Assembly: GCA_035606665.1 (NCBI GenBank)
Contig: DATNEY010000013.1
Coordinates: 62,001-126,000, forward strand
Length of the DNA: 64,000 nt
Reading direction: 5' to 3'
Origin: DASUGC01 sp035606665
GTDB lineage: Bacteria; Acidobacteriota; Vicinamibacteria; Vicinamibacterales; SCN-69-37
Shown here: in pieces, positions 1 to 8,222 of the stretch
Layout: each line of letters starts with the position of its first letter
How positions within the stretch are numbered: position 1 is the stretch's first letter
Position numbers and translations under genes: made by a program
Notes under the pieces: generated by a model
The model's database searches: none
The model's input: only the letters and a program-made list of their open reading frames with translations
Told to the model about the DNA's origin: nothing

Positions 1-2265
1 TGCGAGGCTCGCCAGCACGATGGACTGGAAACGCGGGCCACGGAACGCGTTGTCCTTGGCGATTTGATCTTCCCACCAGCTGAGCGCCGGCGTGAGACCG
101 GTGGCGGCGCGGAGGTCCCGCTTGATCTCGGTGAACGTGTCCGCGCGCCGCTCGTGAAGCCTCGCGACGAAAGTAAACCGGCCGAGTTTCTCGCCGGGCA
201 TCACGTACGTGAGCGGGGGTGAATCGCGCTCCAGTGAGCTCACGACATCGCCCACGACTCCCACGACGCGATGGTGGTCGCCGCTCATATCGTCAAATGT
301 CGCACCGATCGCGTCCCTGTCACCAAACAGTGCGCGCGCCGCGGTCTGTGACACGACCGCTCCGCTCTCGCCGGCCGTCGCGTCATCCCACGTCAGGGTG
401 CGCCCACGAATGACCGGAATCGCGGCGGCCTCGAAATAGCCCGGCAGCGCATACACCACGCCGGCTTTGTGATCGGCCGTTCCATTGTCCGGCGCTGACA
501 GCGTGAACGGCAGTGTGCTGACGCCGCCGGCCGCCACGACGTCAGCGCGGCTCTGGATCGCTTCGAGCGCCCGTCTGAGGAATCCCTGCCTCGCTGTCCC
601 GGCGGGTCCTGGACCGACGGTGATCAGCGCAACGCGCTCCGTCGAAAAGCCGAGTGGCGTGCGAAGCACCGACAGGAACGCCTGGCCGGCGATGACCGCC
701 CCGAACACCACCGCCACCGCGATCGCCACCTGGACAGCGACCAGAGACCGTCCGAGACGAATCCGCGACCCGCGTCCACCCCGCCGCTGAATCAACGCGA
801 GCACGTCGACGCCCGTCGCACGCCAGGCCGGAATGATGCTGAAGGCCACGGCACAGAGCAGACCCATCGTCAGCGCCATCGCAACGACGCGAACGCTCAC
901 ACCAGTCTGCACGCGGCCGAAGTTGTACGCGGCTGGTGGTACGTGCGGCAGCAACAGGTCGAAGCTCAGGGCCGTCAGACCAACGGCAAGCAACGCGCCG
1001 CCAAGGCCAATCATCAGCGCTTCGAACAGCATCGGGCGAATCAACCGCAGGCGGCTGCCGCCAAGCGCCAGCCGGACCGCCGTCTCATGAAGGTGTCGGC
1101 GGCTGCGTACAAGCATCATGTTCGCGAGGTTGGCGCACCCGAGCAACAGGATGAAGACGGTCGCTGCGAGGAGGAACCGCATGACGGGCCGGCCCACCGG
1201 GTACAGCACGGCACGAACGTCGTTCAAGGCCGGCAGCGAGTCGACCCGGCCGAGAGTCTGCCTCGTCGCGGCAGTCGCGGCTGCGACTTCCGCCTGTGCG
1301 CGCTCGCGCGAGACGCCACGGGCGATGCGCACGATCGGATAGAAGGTGCCGCCCTTCTCGCCCCGCGCCATCGGCGCGCGCATCGTCACGATCGCGAGTC
1401 TGTCTGACGTGTTCGATGGAAATACGAATCCCGGCGGGAGGACGCCGGCGACGTGGAGCGTCACGGCGCCGAGCGTCACTTGCCGCCCGACAATGGATTC
1501 GTCGCGGCCAAAAAGCTCGACCCAGGCGACGTGTGACAACACCGCAATACGATTCTCCTGACCGGCATCGGCCGCCGAAAACAGCCGGCCACGGGCAGGC
1601 TGCACACCCAACAGCGTGAAGTAGTTCGGCGTGGCGCTCATCAGAGGCACCGGCCTGAGGCCGCCCGGCGTGTCCAGGGTCGCTCGGCCCGATCCCCTGA
1701 AGGCTTCGAGCAAGGCGACATTGCTCACATCCGGACAGCCATCGTCGATCGCTGCCAGCAAGGCGTAGGGCGTGTTGGTGTAATGCCTCCCGGTGGTCGG
1801 GTCCATCATCGTGATGACGGCGACGCCGTCGGCGTCGGCATACGGCAGCGGCCGGAACAGCACGGCGTCGGCCACGCTGAGAATCGCGGCATTCGCACCG
1901 ACGGTCAGCGTAACGGTTGCGATCGCGACGAGCGCGAAACCTGGCGCGTGGCGAAGGCGGCGCCAGGCAAATCTGAAGTCGTCCCACAAGCCGAAGAGGC
2001 GGCGGCGCGAATAGTCCTGGGCCGGGGCAGCGATGACGGAAGCACGGGCGCCCGAGATCTCGCGCACGAGCGCCGGGTGGCCCTCGAGTTCGCGCCACGC
2101 CTGGGCGGACGCCTCGGTTTCCGGCACGCCCGCCGTGATCAGATCGCGGTAGCGATCCTCCACGTGTTGGGTCAGTTCATCGATGGTTTCGGCTTCCGTC
2201 GCGGGATCGACGTCCAGGCCGGCCAGCCGTTCACGGACGCGGTGTTGCCAATAGCCGTCAGGCAT
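1..2265 (-). CDS. ADOP-type FtsX/MacB permease, C-terminus beyond the window
   Basis: The reading frame is open on the minus strand from the ATG at 2265 to the window edge, about 755 codons, so only the last few dozen residues are missing. The N-terminus (residues 1-80) is a soluble helical prefix, followed by a first membrane segment near residue 110, a periplasmic MacB-like region, FtsX-type membrane segments around 380-500 containing the typical GCANLANMMLVR stretch, and a second duplicated half after about 520. This is the layout of the acidobacterial duplicated orphan permeases. No ATPase is adjacent. The start overlaps the last 8 bases of the upstream padR-like gene, so the two are probably co-transcribed and the regulator likely controls the permease. 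The substrate is unknown. Confidence 0.9.
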   Translation of the reverse strand, partial: MPDGYWQHRVRERLAGLDVDPATEAETIDELTQHVEDRYRDLITAGVPETEASAQAWRELEGHPALVREISGARASVIAAPAQDYSRRRLFGLWDDFRFAWRRLRHAPGFALVAIATVTLTVGANAAILSVADAVLFRPLPYADADGVAVITMMDPTTGRHYTNTPYALLAAIDDGCPDVSNVALLEAFRGSGRATLDTPGGLRPVPLMSATPNYFTLLGVQPARGRLFSAADAGQENRIAVLSHVAWVELFGRDESIVGRQVTLGAVTLHVAGVLPPGFVFPSNTSDRLAIVTMRAPMARGEKGGTFYPIVRIARGVSRERAQAEVAAATAATRQTLGRVDSLPALNDVRAVLYPVGRPVMRFLLAATVFILLLGCANLANMMLVRSRRHLHETAVRLALGGSRLRLIRPMLFEALMIGLGGALLAVGLTALSFDLLLPHVPPAAYNFGRVQTGVSVRVVAMALTMGLLCAVAFSIIPAWRATGVDVLALIQRRGGRGSRIRLGRSLVAVQVAIAVAVVFGAVIAGQAFLSVLRTPLGFSTERVALITVGPGPAGTARQGFLRRALEAIQSRADVVAAGGVSTLPFTLSAPDNGTADHKAGVVYALPGYFEAAAIPVIRGRTLTWDDATAGESGAVVSQTAARALFGDRDAIGATFDDMSGDHHRVVGVVGDVVSSLERDSPPLTYVMPGEKLGRFTFVARLHERRADTFTEIKRDLRAATGLTPALSWWEDQIAKDNAFRGPRFQSIVLASLA

Positions 2266-2602
2266 GTTCCACTCCGACGGCGCGATCGATCGCCTTGACG
2301 AACGCGCGCCACAGGCTGCGCTGGCGCGCGAGGACCTTCCTTCCCTCGGGTGTCAGCTTGTAGAGACGACGCCGGCGTTCGCCCGGCCGTTCGGTCCAGC
2401 GGCCGGCGATCCAGCCGCGCTGCTCCAGCCGGTACAGCAGCGGGTACAGCGACGCGGCATGGAAGGTCACGGTCCCTTTCGACCGTTCTTCGATCCGGCG
2501 GGCGATGTCGTAGCCGTGCCGGGGCCGCGCCTCGATGGCCGACAGGATCAGCAGCTCGGCGCTGCCCTTCTTCATCTCACGGGAGCCGGTCAGGAGTGAC
2601 AT
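2258..2602 (-). CDS. PadR family transcriptional regulator
   Basis: A 114-residue winged-helix protein. The stretch from KKGSAELLILSAIEARPRHG through LYPLLYRLEQRGWI and RRRLYKLTPEGR is the PadR DNA-binding domain; the C-terminal helix (RQRSLWRAFVKAIDRAV) is the usual short dimerisation helix. I keep the ATG at 2602 because a -10-like TAATAT and an inverted repeat lie just upstream; the internal ATG at 2575 is the alternative and would leave the whole domain intact. It overlaps the following permease gene by 8 bases. PadR proteins paired with orphan permeases are common in Acidobacteria and normally repress their own operon; that role is inferred here. Confidence 0.92.
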   Translation of the reverse strand: MSLLTGSREMKKGSAELLILSAIEARPRHGYDIARRIEERSKGTVTFHAASLYPLLYRLEQRGWIAGRWTERPGERRRRLYKLTPEGRKVLARQRSLWRAFVKAIDRAVGVEHA

Positions 2603-2623
2603 ATATGGGAGTTACACATATTA
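2603..2623 (-). promoter_or_regulatory. probable PadR operator/promoter
   Basis: ATATG at 2603-2607 and CATAT at 2617-2621 form a 5-9-5 inverted repeat. It overlaps a minus-strand TAATAT (2618-2623) that can serve as -10 for padR. AT-rich dyads with ATG/CAT edges are typical PadR sites, so autorepression is the simplest reading. Confidence 0.5.
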
Positions 2624-2625
2624 AA

Positions 2626-2681
2626 CCGGTTCAGGGCGCCGGGTTCAAGGGGTCGGGTTCGTCTGTCTGGTTCCGGTTCGC
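2626..2681. repeat. degenerate heptad repeat (GGTTCAG type)
   Basis: Tandem degenerate units of about seven bases beginning GGTTC or GGGTT fill the gap between padR and ctaA. A reverse-oriented relative with units such as GGTGCCG and GGTTCAA lies at 19498-19552. Confidence 0.5.
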
Positions 2682-2682
2682 C

Positions 2683-3576
2683 TTACTTGTTGGTTGCAGG
2701 TCGCAGGTTGTTGGTTGAATCAAGCCACTCCCAGACCATCGCAATCCACAGCACATTCGAACCGGCGAGATGCGCCATCTGGAGCGCGAGTGGCGCGAGC
2801 ATCAGCAGATTCATCACGCCAAGAAGCACCTGCGCGACGATGAGGGTCGTGATGAGGGGACTGCGGTAGGCGAAGATGGCGAAGAGCGATGCAACGCCCG
2901 CGAGGATCGGATGCCACAGCCGCAGCCGGATCAGAAAGTGCGACGTCGCGTCGAAGTCCGCCCGCAGTCCTTCCGCCAGCGACGCGTGCGGAAACAGCGT
3001 GTCCCCGAGCGCCACGACCGCGCCTGCCGCCGCGACCAGGATCATGAGGACGAGCGACACGGTCCGGAACGGCGTGCGAACCTCCGACCTCGTACCTCCA
3101 ACTTCCCTTTGCCCTCTGCCCTCCGCCCTCCGCCCTGAATAAATCGCCCCCGCCATCGCTCCCACCAGCATCATCGTGTTCGTGAGGTGGACGCCCTGAT
3201 AGACGGCGCGCATGACCGATGCGTTGTTCTCGACGAGCTCCAGCAGGACGATGCCCGCGCCGATCGCGGCCTCGCCGACCATGAACCCGAGCGCCGCCAG
3301 CGTCCACGCGCGCGCGGCGTGGCCCGCGGGGAACAACCGGCGCGACCAGACCCACAGCACGACGGTGAGAACCAGCGCGAGTCCGCTCGTGAGCCGATGC
3401 GTGAACTCGATGATCGTCGCCGTCGTCGGCGCCAGTGGCACGACTTGGCCGTTACAGGTCGGCCAATGACTGCCGCATCCCGCGCCCGATCCCGTCGCCC
3501 GCACCACCGCGCCCCAGACGATCACGACGACGGTGACGGCGAGCGTGAGCCAGGCGAATCGAACGAACGCTCGCAC
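2683..3576 (-). CDS. ctaA: heme A synthase, COX15/CtaA family
   Basis: A 297-residue polytopic membrane protein that would convert heme O to heme A for cytochrome oxidase. Visible family features: a first membrane helix, then a loop with a cysteine pair (GCGSHWPTC), the IEFTHRLTSG histidine, GVHLTNT, RLWHPILAG and MAHLAGSN, which give the four heme-ligand histidines on alternate helices. Start GTG at 3576 follows a TAAGAT -10 element by 7 bases, with no Shine-Dalgarno, suggesting a leaderless transcript. Two oddities: residues about 145-166 are encoded by a heptad tandem repeat that also occurs upstream of the gene, and the last residues (NNLRPATNK) come from a second repeat type. No oxidase subunits are nearby. 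Confidence 0.9.
   Translation of the reverse strand: MRAFVRFAWLTLAVTVVVIVWGAVVRATGSGAGCGSHWPTCNGQVVPLAPTTATIIEFTHRLTSGLALVLTVVLWVWSRRLFPAGHAARAWTLAALGFMVGEAAIGAGIVLLELVENNASVMRAVYQGVHLTNTMMLVGAMAGAIYSGRRAEGRGQREVGGTRSEVRTPFRTVSLVLMILVAAAGAVVALGDTLFPHASLAEGLRADFDATSHFLIRLRLWHPILAGVASLFAIFAYRSPLITTLIVAQVLLGVMNLLMLAPLALQMAHLAGSNVLWIAMVWEWLDSTNNLRPATNK
2686..2718. repeat. heptad repeat (AGGTTGC type) at the ctaA 3' end
   Basis: About four degenerate units of the form GGTTGCA or AGGTTGT lie inside the last codons of ctaA. The same unit recurs at 14208-14267, 36820-36847 and 46605-46659. Confidence 0.6.
3079..3144. repeat. composite heptad repeat inside ctaA
   Basis: Read on the minus strand this is several GGGCAGA/GGGCGGA units followed by AGGTNNN units, with TTTATTC at its start. 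It nearly duplicates the arrangement at 3589-3653. It stays in frame and encodes a charged loop (RRAEGRGQREVGG) between membrane helices of CtaA. Confidence 0.75.
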
Positions 3577-3583
3577 GCGCCCG

Positions 3584-3589
3584 ATCTTA
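3584..3589 (-). promoter_or_regulatory. -10 element of ctaA (leaderless)
   Basis: Minus-strand TAAGAT ends 7 bases before the GTG start at 3576, the distance expected between a -10 box and the transcription start. The SLOG-like gene at 12673 has the same hexamer at the same spacing. Confidence 0.5.
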
Positions 3590-3653
3590 CCTTCGACCTC
3601 TAACCTCCGACCTCCCTCTGCCCTCTGCCCTTTGCCCTCTGCCCTTGATAAAG
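3589..3653. repeat. composite heptad repeat between ctaA and amidohydrolase
   Basis: On the minus strand it reads TTTATCA, then about four GGGCAGA/GGGCAAA units, then AGGTCGG, AGGTTAG and AGGTCGA units. Order and units match the copy embedded in ctaA at 3079-3144; a shorter copy is at 8183-8216. Confidence 0.8.
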
Positions 3654-3663
3654 TTCGCCCGCA

Positions 3664-4647
3664 ATGAAGATCATCGACTTCCACAACCATTACTACCCGC
3701 CCGAGTACCTCGATGCCCTCGGGCCGTCCGGAAGCTGCCTGAAGATCACGCACGACGCGCAAGGCAATCCCGTCGTCCACTACCCCGGCGATTACAACGT
3801 CATGGTCCGCGGGCATCGCGACATCGCGTACCGCCAGGACGTGCTCGATCAGCACGGCGTGACGACGCAGGTGATCTCGCTCACGACGCCGGGCACCCAC
3901 GTGGAAGCGCCGGCGGTGGCGGCCAAGCTCTCGCAAATCACGAACGACGCGTTTGCACGGGTACGCGACGAGCGCCGGGGCCGCTTCGAGCCGCTGGCCA
4001 CGCTGCCCCTGTGCGACCCGGCCGCGTCGGTGAAGGAGTTCGTGCGCGCGTACGACGAGCTTGGGTTCGCCGGAGCGATGCTGTTCTCCAACGTCAATGG
4101 CACGGGCCTCGACGACCAACGGTTCTGGCCGCTGTACGAAGCCGCCAACGAGCGCTCCGCGGTGATGATGATTCACCCGACGTATCCGGTCGGCGTCGAA
4201 GCGATGCGCGAGTACTGGCTGATGCCTCTCAACGGGTTTCTGTTCGACACAACCCTCGCGGCTTCGAAGCTCGTATTCAGCGGCGTGGTGAAGCGTTACC
4301 CGCGGATCCGCTGGGTGCTCGGCCACCTCGGCGGCACGATTCCCTATCTCGCCGAACGGCTGGACCGCGGCTTCCGCGCGTTCAAGGAATGCCGCGCACA
4401 GATCGATGAACCGCCCACCGCGTACCTGAAGCGGCACTTCTGGTACGACACGGTGAACTTCGCGCAGGGCCCTTTGAAGCTCGCGGTCGAGTTCGCGGGC
4501 GCGGACCGCATTCTCGCCGGCAGCGACTATCCCCACATGATCGGAAGCATTCCGCTCATGCTCGAGGCCATCAAGGCGCTGCCGATCTCGGACGCGGACA
4601 AGGCCGGGATTCTGGGCGCTAACGCTGAGCCGCTGCTCAAGAGATAG
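3664..4647 (+). CDS. amidohydrolase family protein (ACMSD-like)
   Basis: A 327-residue TIM-barrel metal-dependent hydrolase or decarboxylase of the amidohydrolase-2 family, closest in appearance to aminocarboxymuconate-semialdehyde decarboxylase. The first strand carries the metal-binding HxH (DFHNHYYP, residues 5-12). A further histidine is in the MMIHPTYP segment, another in VLGHLGGTIPYLAERLDRG, and the catalytic aspartate is in LAGSDYPHMIG near residue 288. There is no signal peptide, so it is probably cytoplasmic. It is divergent from ctaA across the repeat block; the amidase follows 32 bases downstream. The true substrate cannot be told from sequence; a small aromatic or carboxylate is typical for the family. 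Confidence 0.9.
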   Translation: MKIIDFHNHYYPPEYLDALGPSGSCLKITHDAQGNPVVHYPGDYNVMVRGHRDIAYRQDVLDQHGVTTQVISLTTPGTHVEAPAVAAKLSQITNDAFARVRDERRGRFEPLATLPLCDPAASVKEFVRAYDELGFAGAMLFSNVNGTGLDDQRFWPLYEAANERSAVMMIHPTYPVGVEAMREYWLMPLNGFLFDTTLAASKLVFSGVVKRYPRIRWVLGHLGGTIPYLAERLDRGFRAFKECRAQIDEPPTAYLKRHFWYDTVNFAQGPLKLAVEFAGADRILAGSDYPHMIGSIPLMLEAIKALPISDADKAGILGANAEPLLKR

Positions 4648-4670
4648 GTTCAAGGTTCGAAGTTCGCACG
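4647..4670. repeat. heptad repeat (AAGTTCG type)
   Basis: About three degenerate units (AGGTTCA, AGGTTCG, AAGTTCG) fill the 32-base gap between the amidohydrolase and the amidase. Confidence 0.55.
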
Positions 4671-4679
4671 GAGGCTCAG

Positions 4680-6398
4680 ATGACGCGCGAGCGCGAAAGA
4701 AGAGGCCGGCGGGCATTCCTCAGAGCCGTCCCGGCCGCGATTGGCGCCGGGCTGGTTGCGCCGGCAGTCACGACGGCGTCACAAGCTCCGGCAGGACAGG
4801 CGCCGGCCGCGGGCGGCATCACCGCTGAAACGCTCGGCATCGCGCAGCAGATTGCGGGCGTTGCGCTGCCCATCGACGAGCGCGAGGCCGCCCGGACACT
4901 CGTCGCCAGGAACCTCACGAACATCGAGGCCGTCAGACGCGTGACGCTGACGCCGGACATCGAGCCGGCGTTTTCGTACAGACCCTCGACAGGGACGACA
5001 GGGACGACGGGGGCGACGGGGCCAACAGGTGCGTTGCAGAGGGCGCTTAGACTCCGGACGCCTTCGACGCTGCCGAAGAACCTAGAAGATCTCGCCTTCG
5101 AGCCGGTACATGTCCTGGCCGAACGTATCCGCCGTCGTCAAATCTCATCGTCCGATCTGACGGCCATGTATCTCGAGCGCCTGAAGAAACACGACGCGAC
5201 GCTGTTCTGTGTCGTGACGATGACAGAGGACCTGGCGCGCGACCAGGCGGCCGCAGCGGACAGCGAGATCCGCGCCGGCAAGTACCGCGGTCCATTGCAC
5301 GGGATCCCTTACGGCATCAAGGATCTGTTCTCCGTCAAAGGCCGGCCGACGACCTGGGGCGCGGCGCCGTATCAAAAGCAGGTCTTCGACTACGACGCGA
5401 CCGCGGTGACGCGTCTGCGCGAAGCGGGCGCGGTGCTGCTGGCAAAGCTCACGACCGGCGAACTGGCAGTTGGCGATTTGTGGTTCGGCGGCCGGACGCG
5501 CAATCCCTGGAATCCCGAGACGGGCGCCAGCGGATCGTCCGCCGGCCCGGCGTCGGCCTCCGCGGCAGGACTCGTCGGATTTGCCGTCGGCACTGAAACG
5601 AACGGCTCGATCGTCTCGCCGTCCTCCACGTGTGGCGTCACCGGACTGCGCCCGACATACGGCCGTACGAGCCGCTATGGCTGCATGACGCTGCGGTGGA
5701 CGCTGGACAAGGTCGGCGCGATCGCACGATCGGTCACGGACACGGCGCTCGTGCTCGAGGCCATGCACGGCCCTGACGGGAAGGACGAAACCGTTCCGCC
5801 GGTGCCCTTCGCGTGGGACGGCGCCGGCACGCTCAAGGGACTTCGCATCGGATTCGTGGAGCGCGAGTTCGCGGGCACCGGTCCGAATGCGCCGGTGCTA
5901 ACGGCAGCGCTCGACGTGTACCGCAAAGCCGGTGCGACGCTTACGCCGGTGACCTTGCCCGAAACACCCGCCGCGGAAATCTACGCGCTGCTCAACGCCG
6001 AAGCCGGCGCCATGTTCGACGAGCTCGTCCGTTCGGGCGGGATCAATCAACTCGCTGACAAGGGCCCGAATGGACGCGCCAATCAGCTGCGCGCCAGCCG
6101 ATTCATCCCCGCGGTCGATTACATCCGCGCCCAGCGAGTGCGCACGCTGCTGCTGCGGCAGATGAACGACGTCTTCACGCGGGTGGACGCGTTCCTGGCG
6201 CCCTCATCGAGCGCCAGCGTCACGATGACCAACCTCACGGGGCATCCTGCGATCACGGTGCCGTGCGGTTTCGTCCGAGACATGCCGATCGGCCTGCTCG
6301 TGACGGGTCCACTGTTCCGCGAAGAAGTCGTGCTGCGCGTGGCCTCGGCCTTCGAAGGCGCGACGGACTGGCACACGAAGCGGCCCAAGGGATTCTAG
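4680..6398 (+). CDS. amidase signature family enzyme, Tat-exported
   Basis: A 572-residue amidase. The N-terminus has a twin-arginine-like motif (RRGRRAFLRAV) before a hydrophobic stretch, so export by Tat is likely. The amidase signature core has the complete Ser-cisSer-Lys triad: Lys in GIPYGIKDLFS (about 212), cis-Ser in GASGSSAGPAS (about 287) and the nucleophile in GTETNGSIVSPSS (about 311). These enzymes hydrolyse carboxamides; the substrate is unknown. Residues about 103-115 form a Thr/Gly linker (TGTTGTTGATGPTG) encoded by a 9-base tandem repeat. It lies 32 bases after the amidohydrolase, so a shared transcript is plausible. Confidence 0.93.
   Translation: MTRERERRGRRAFLRAVPAAIGAGLVAPAVTTASQAPAGQAPAAGGITAETLGIAQQIAGVALPIDEREAARTLVARNLTNIEAVRRVTLTPDIEPAFSYRPSTGTTGTTGATGPTGALQRALRLRTPSTLPKNLEDLAFEPVHVLAERIRRRQISSSDLTAMYLERLKKHDATLFCVVTMTEDLARDQAAAADSEIRAGKYRGPLHGIPYGIKDLFSVKGRPTTWGAAPYQKQVFDYDATAVTRLREAGAVLLAKLTTGELAVGDLWFGGRTRNPWNPETGASGSSAGPASASAAGLVGFAVGTETNGSIVSPSSTCGVTGLRPTYGRTSRYGCMTLRWTLDKVGAIARSVTDTALVLEAMHGPDGKDETVPPVPFAWDGAGTLKGLRIGFVEREFAGTGPNAPVLTAALDVYRKAGATLTPVTLPETPAAEIYALLNAEAGAMFDELVRSGGINQLADKGPNGRANQLRASRFIPAVDYIRAQRVRTLLLRQMNDVFTRVDAFLAPSSSASVTMTNLTGHPAITVPCGFVRDMPIGLLVTGPLFREEVVLRVASAFEGATDWHTKRPKGF
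4988..5023. repeat. 9-base tandem repeat in the amidase linker
   Basis: About four units related to CGACAGGGA are in frame and encode the TGTTGTTGATG linker between the N-terminal helices and the catalytic domain. Confidence 0.6.
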
Positions 6399-6400
6399 GA

Positions 6401-6452
6401 GGCCTCGGAGGCAGGGCCGGAGGAACGGAGCGGAGTCAACGGAGGGCGTCGG
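6401..6452. repeat. purine-rich dispersed repeat, copy 1
   Basis: A GGAGGC-rich stretch of about 52 bases after the amidase stop. A close copy with the same block order (GGCCGGAGG, then ACGGAGCGGAG, then AACGGAGGG) lies at 10733-10787 inside another gene. Here it overlaps the C-terminus of the convergent VWFA gene. Confidence 0.65.
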
Positions 6453-7338
6453 GGCGCCAGGTCGGCGCCATGACGAAAACGCCTGTCCGCTTCACGCCGA
6501 CCGTGAGCTGGCTTTTCGAATTGGTCTCGCCGGACGCGAAGTTCAGCTCGTACTGCGATGCGACGAGCCCGCCCATCAGTTTCGAGAGCGAATCCAATGC
6601 CGCCGCGGTGTTGACGTACTCGCGCATGCCGCCGCTGAGGCGGCTGGTGTCATCGATGATCCGCTCGCGCGCCGGATTCGGGTAGTTGCGTCCGTCGCTC
6701 GCGCGCGATTCGATAGCCCAGATGCTGGCGTTCGAGGCGCGACAGCGCTCGGCGGTCGCGTCCACGCGGGCGAGTCCGCGGTCCGGGCGGTAGGACGCAT
6801 AGACCACGAAAATCACTCTTCGATCCGTCGGCGCATCGGCCATCGTCACGCACGCGTCGGTGAGCGCATCGACGAACGGCGCGTCGAGCGCGGATCCGAC
6901 CAGCCGGTCAATGACACGGCCCGCGTCGGCCGGCGAGGCCGGAAACTTCACAATCTGCGTCACGATCTGGTCGAAGGTCGTCAGCGAGTACTTCGTCTCG
7001 ACTCGACTGTCGCTGGAGCTCTCGACGAACGTGCGCAGCGCTTTCCGAAGATCGTTCGGCCGGTAATCCGCCGTCTGCCCAAGCCGGTCGGTGAGAATGA
7101 GAATCGAGGCCGCAGCCGTGGCCGGGCCCGCGGACACGAGCTCGACGGGTTTTCCGTCGAGCCTGATGAAGAAATCGGCTGTCGACAGGCCGCGCACCGG
7201 CTGCCCGGTCGCGTCGGCCACCACGACGTAGATGCGGCGGCTTGCGGCCGCCGCGGTCACGTCCGGCCACGGGCTGGCGAAAGCGGCAGCAATGGAGGCA
7301 ATGGAAATGAAGAGGAGCGGCAGGAGCCGGATCTTCAT
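6436..7338 (-). CDS. VWFA-related acidobacterial secreted protein
   Basis: A 300-residue protein with an N-terminal signal peptide (about 1-33). It then has the pattern of the VWFA-related acidobacterial family: a beta-rich opening (IYVVVADATGQPVRGLSTADF), a Rossmann-like von Willebrand A core (ASILILTDRLGQTADY and a following helix), and a C-terminal strand near YELNFASGETNSKSQLTVGVKR. The metal-site DxSxS motif is not intact (TDRLGQT), so metal-dependent ligand binding is doubtful. It is the last gene of a leftward set that begins at 10836; the gap to the next gene upstream is 10 bases. Function unknown. Confidence 0.8.
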   Translation of the reverse strand: MKIRLLPLLFISIASIAAAFASPWPDVTAAAASRRIYVVVADATGQPVRGLSTADFFIRLDGKPVELVSAGPATAAASILILTDRLGQTADYRPNDLRKALRTFVESSSDSRVETKYSLTTFDQIVTQIVKFPASPADAGRVIDRLVGSALDAPFVDALTDACVTMADAPTDRRVIFVVYASYRPDRGLARVDATAERCRASNASIWAIESRASDGRNYPNPARERIIDDTSRLSGGMREYVNTAAALDSLSKLMGGLVASQYELNFASGETNSKSQLTVGVKRTGVFVMAPTWRPDALR

Positions 7339-7348
7339 CTCTTCCTTG

Positions 7349-8221
7349 CTACTTCGGAGCGATTCTGACGACGTTAGGAGCGATCTGGGTGAAGCGCGCG
7401 AACACAGCAGGGTCGTGGCCGGGGATCACACGCGCTGGCGATCCAGCGAGGTCGAGCATGCGCCGCTGCGCCGACAGATTCATGTCGCGGTCGAGCGTCT
7501 GCGCGATGGGCAGCCGTTCATCGAGGTTCTTGTAGAGGTACGCGTTGTCGGACGCGACCACCACGACGCCGTCGCGCGTGGACACCGATACGTACTGCGA
7601 CGCGAACGTGTGCTTGCCGCCCGTGTAGACCCGGATGCCGGGTGCGACCTCCTGATTGTCGCCGTCCACCAGCTTCACGCGGCCGGCCGCTTTCAGCGCC
7701 GCAAACATGGCCGCGTCGTCGGCATCGACACCGCCGCGGTTCCTGACCTTGCCCGCCTCGTCGATGTAGTAGTCGTACTCTTCTTTCTGAATCCAAATCG
7801 TCGCATTGGGAAATAAATCCACGCCGTCCGCGTGATCCCAGTGGCTGTGCGTCACGATGATGTCCGCGACTTGCTCCGGCGCGATCCCGAGGCTCTTGGT
7901 GAGGGCTTCGCTCGGACGCACGAAGTCCTGCGGCTTCCACGACGCAATGAACTTCTCGCGATAGAAACCGGCATCGACCAGGAGCACCCGCCCGCTTGCG
8001 GGATCGCGGATCGGCCACACCGTGAAAGCGATGTCGACCTGCGGTCCTTTCTCCGCGCCGGCGACGAGCGATGAGAGCGCATAAGGAACGTGGGCAAATC
8101 TGACTGCAAAGAGTTCGTACGACGGCGACACTCTCGACTGCGCCGCCAGGACGATGGGCACCAGGCAGAGAGCGACAAGCAGCCTCCCTTTGCCCTCTGC
8201 CCTTTGCCTTCTGCTCGTCAT
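7349..8221 (-). CDS. MBL-fold metallo-hydrolase (AHL lactonase-like), secreted
   Basis: A 290-residue metallo-beta-lactamase-fold enzyme. The metal motif is VTHSHWDHADG (near 125-135), with later metal ligands in YTGGKHTF and VIPGHDP. The arrangement resembles N-acyl-homoserine lactonases and related secreted lactonases. A hydrophobic segment (LLVALCLVPIVLAA) makes an N-terminal signal peptide. The ATG at 8221 is supported by GGAAGGA 6-7 bases upstream. The n-region of that signal peptide (RQRAEGKGR) is encoded by the GGGCAGA-type heptad repeat. The gap to the small secreted protein upstream is 1 base. The substrate is not known; quorum quenching is possible but unsupported. Confidence 0.88.
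   Translation of the reverse strand: MTSRRQRAEGKGRLLVALCLVPIVLAAQSRVSPSYELFAVRFAHVPYALSSLVAGAEKGPQVDIAFTVWPIRDPASGRVLLVDAGFYREKFIASWKPQDFVRPSEALTKSLGIAPEQVADIIVTHSHWDHADGVDLFPNATIWIQKEEYDYYIDEAGKVRNRGGVDADDAAMFAALKAAGRVKLVDGDNQEVAPGIRVYTGGKHTFASQYVSVSTRDGVVVVASDNAYLYKNLDERLPIAQTLDRDMNLSAQRRMLDLAGSPARVIPGHDPAVFARFTQIAPNVVRIAPK
8183..8216. repeat. heptad repeat (GGGCAGA type) in a signal peptide
   Basis: About four GGGCAGA/GGGCAAA units on the minus strand encode the positively charged n-region of the MBL-fold protein's signal peptide. Same family as 3079-3144 and 3589-3653. Confidence 0.7.
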
Positions 8222-8222
8222 G

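Noticed and set aside
1085..2098. A 337-codon minus frame within the first permease
   Set aside because: Wrong frame; the permease frame is continuous from 2265 to the window start and has the family motifs.
2683..4716. A 677-codon frame joining ctaA to sequence antisense to the amidohydrolase
   Set aside because: Only the last 297 residues match CtaA; the upstream part is antisense to a recognised enzyme and passes through heptad repeat.
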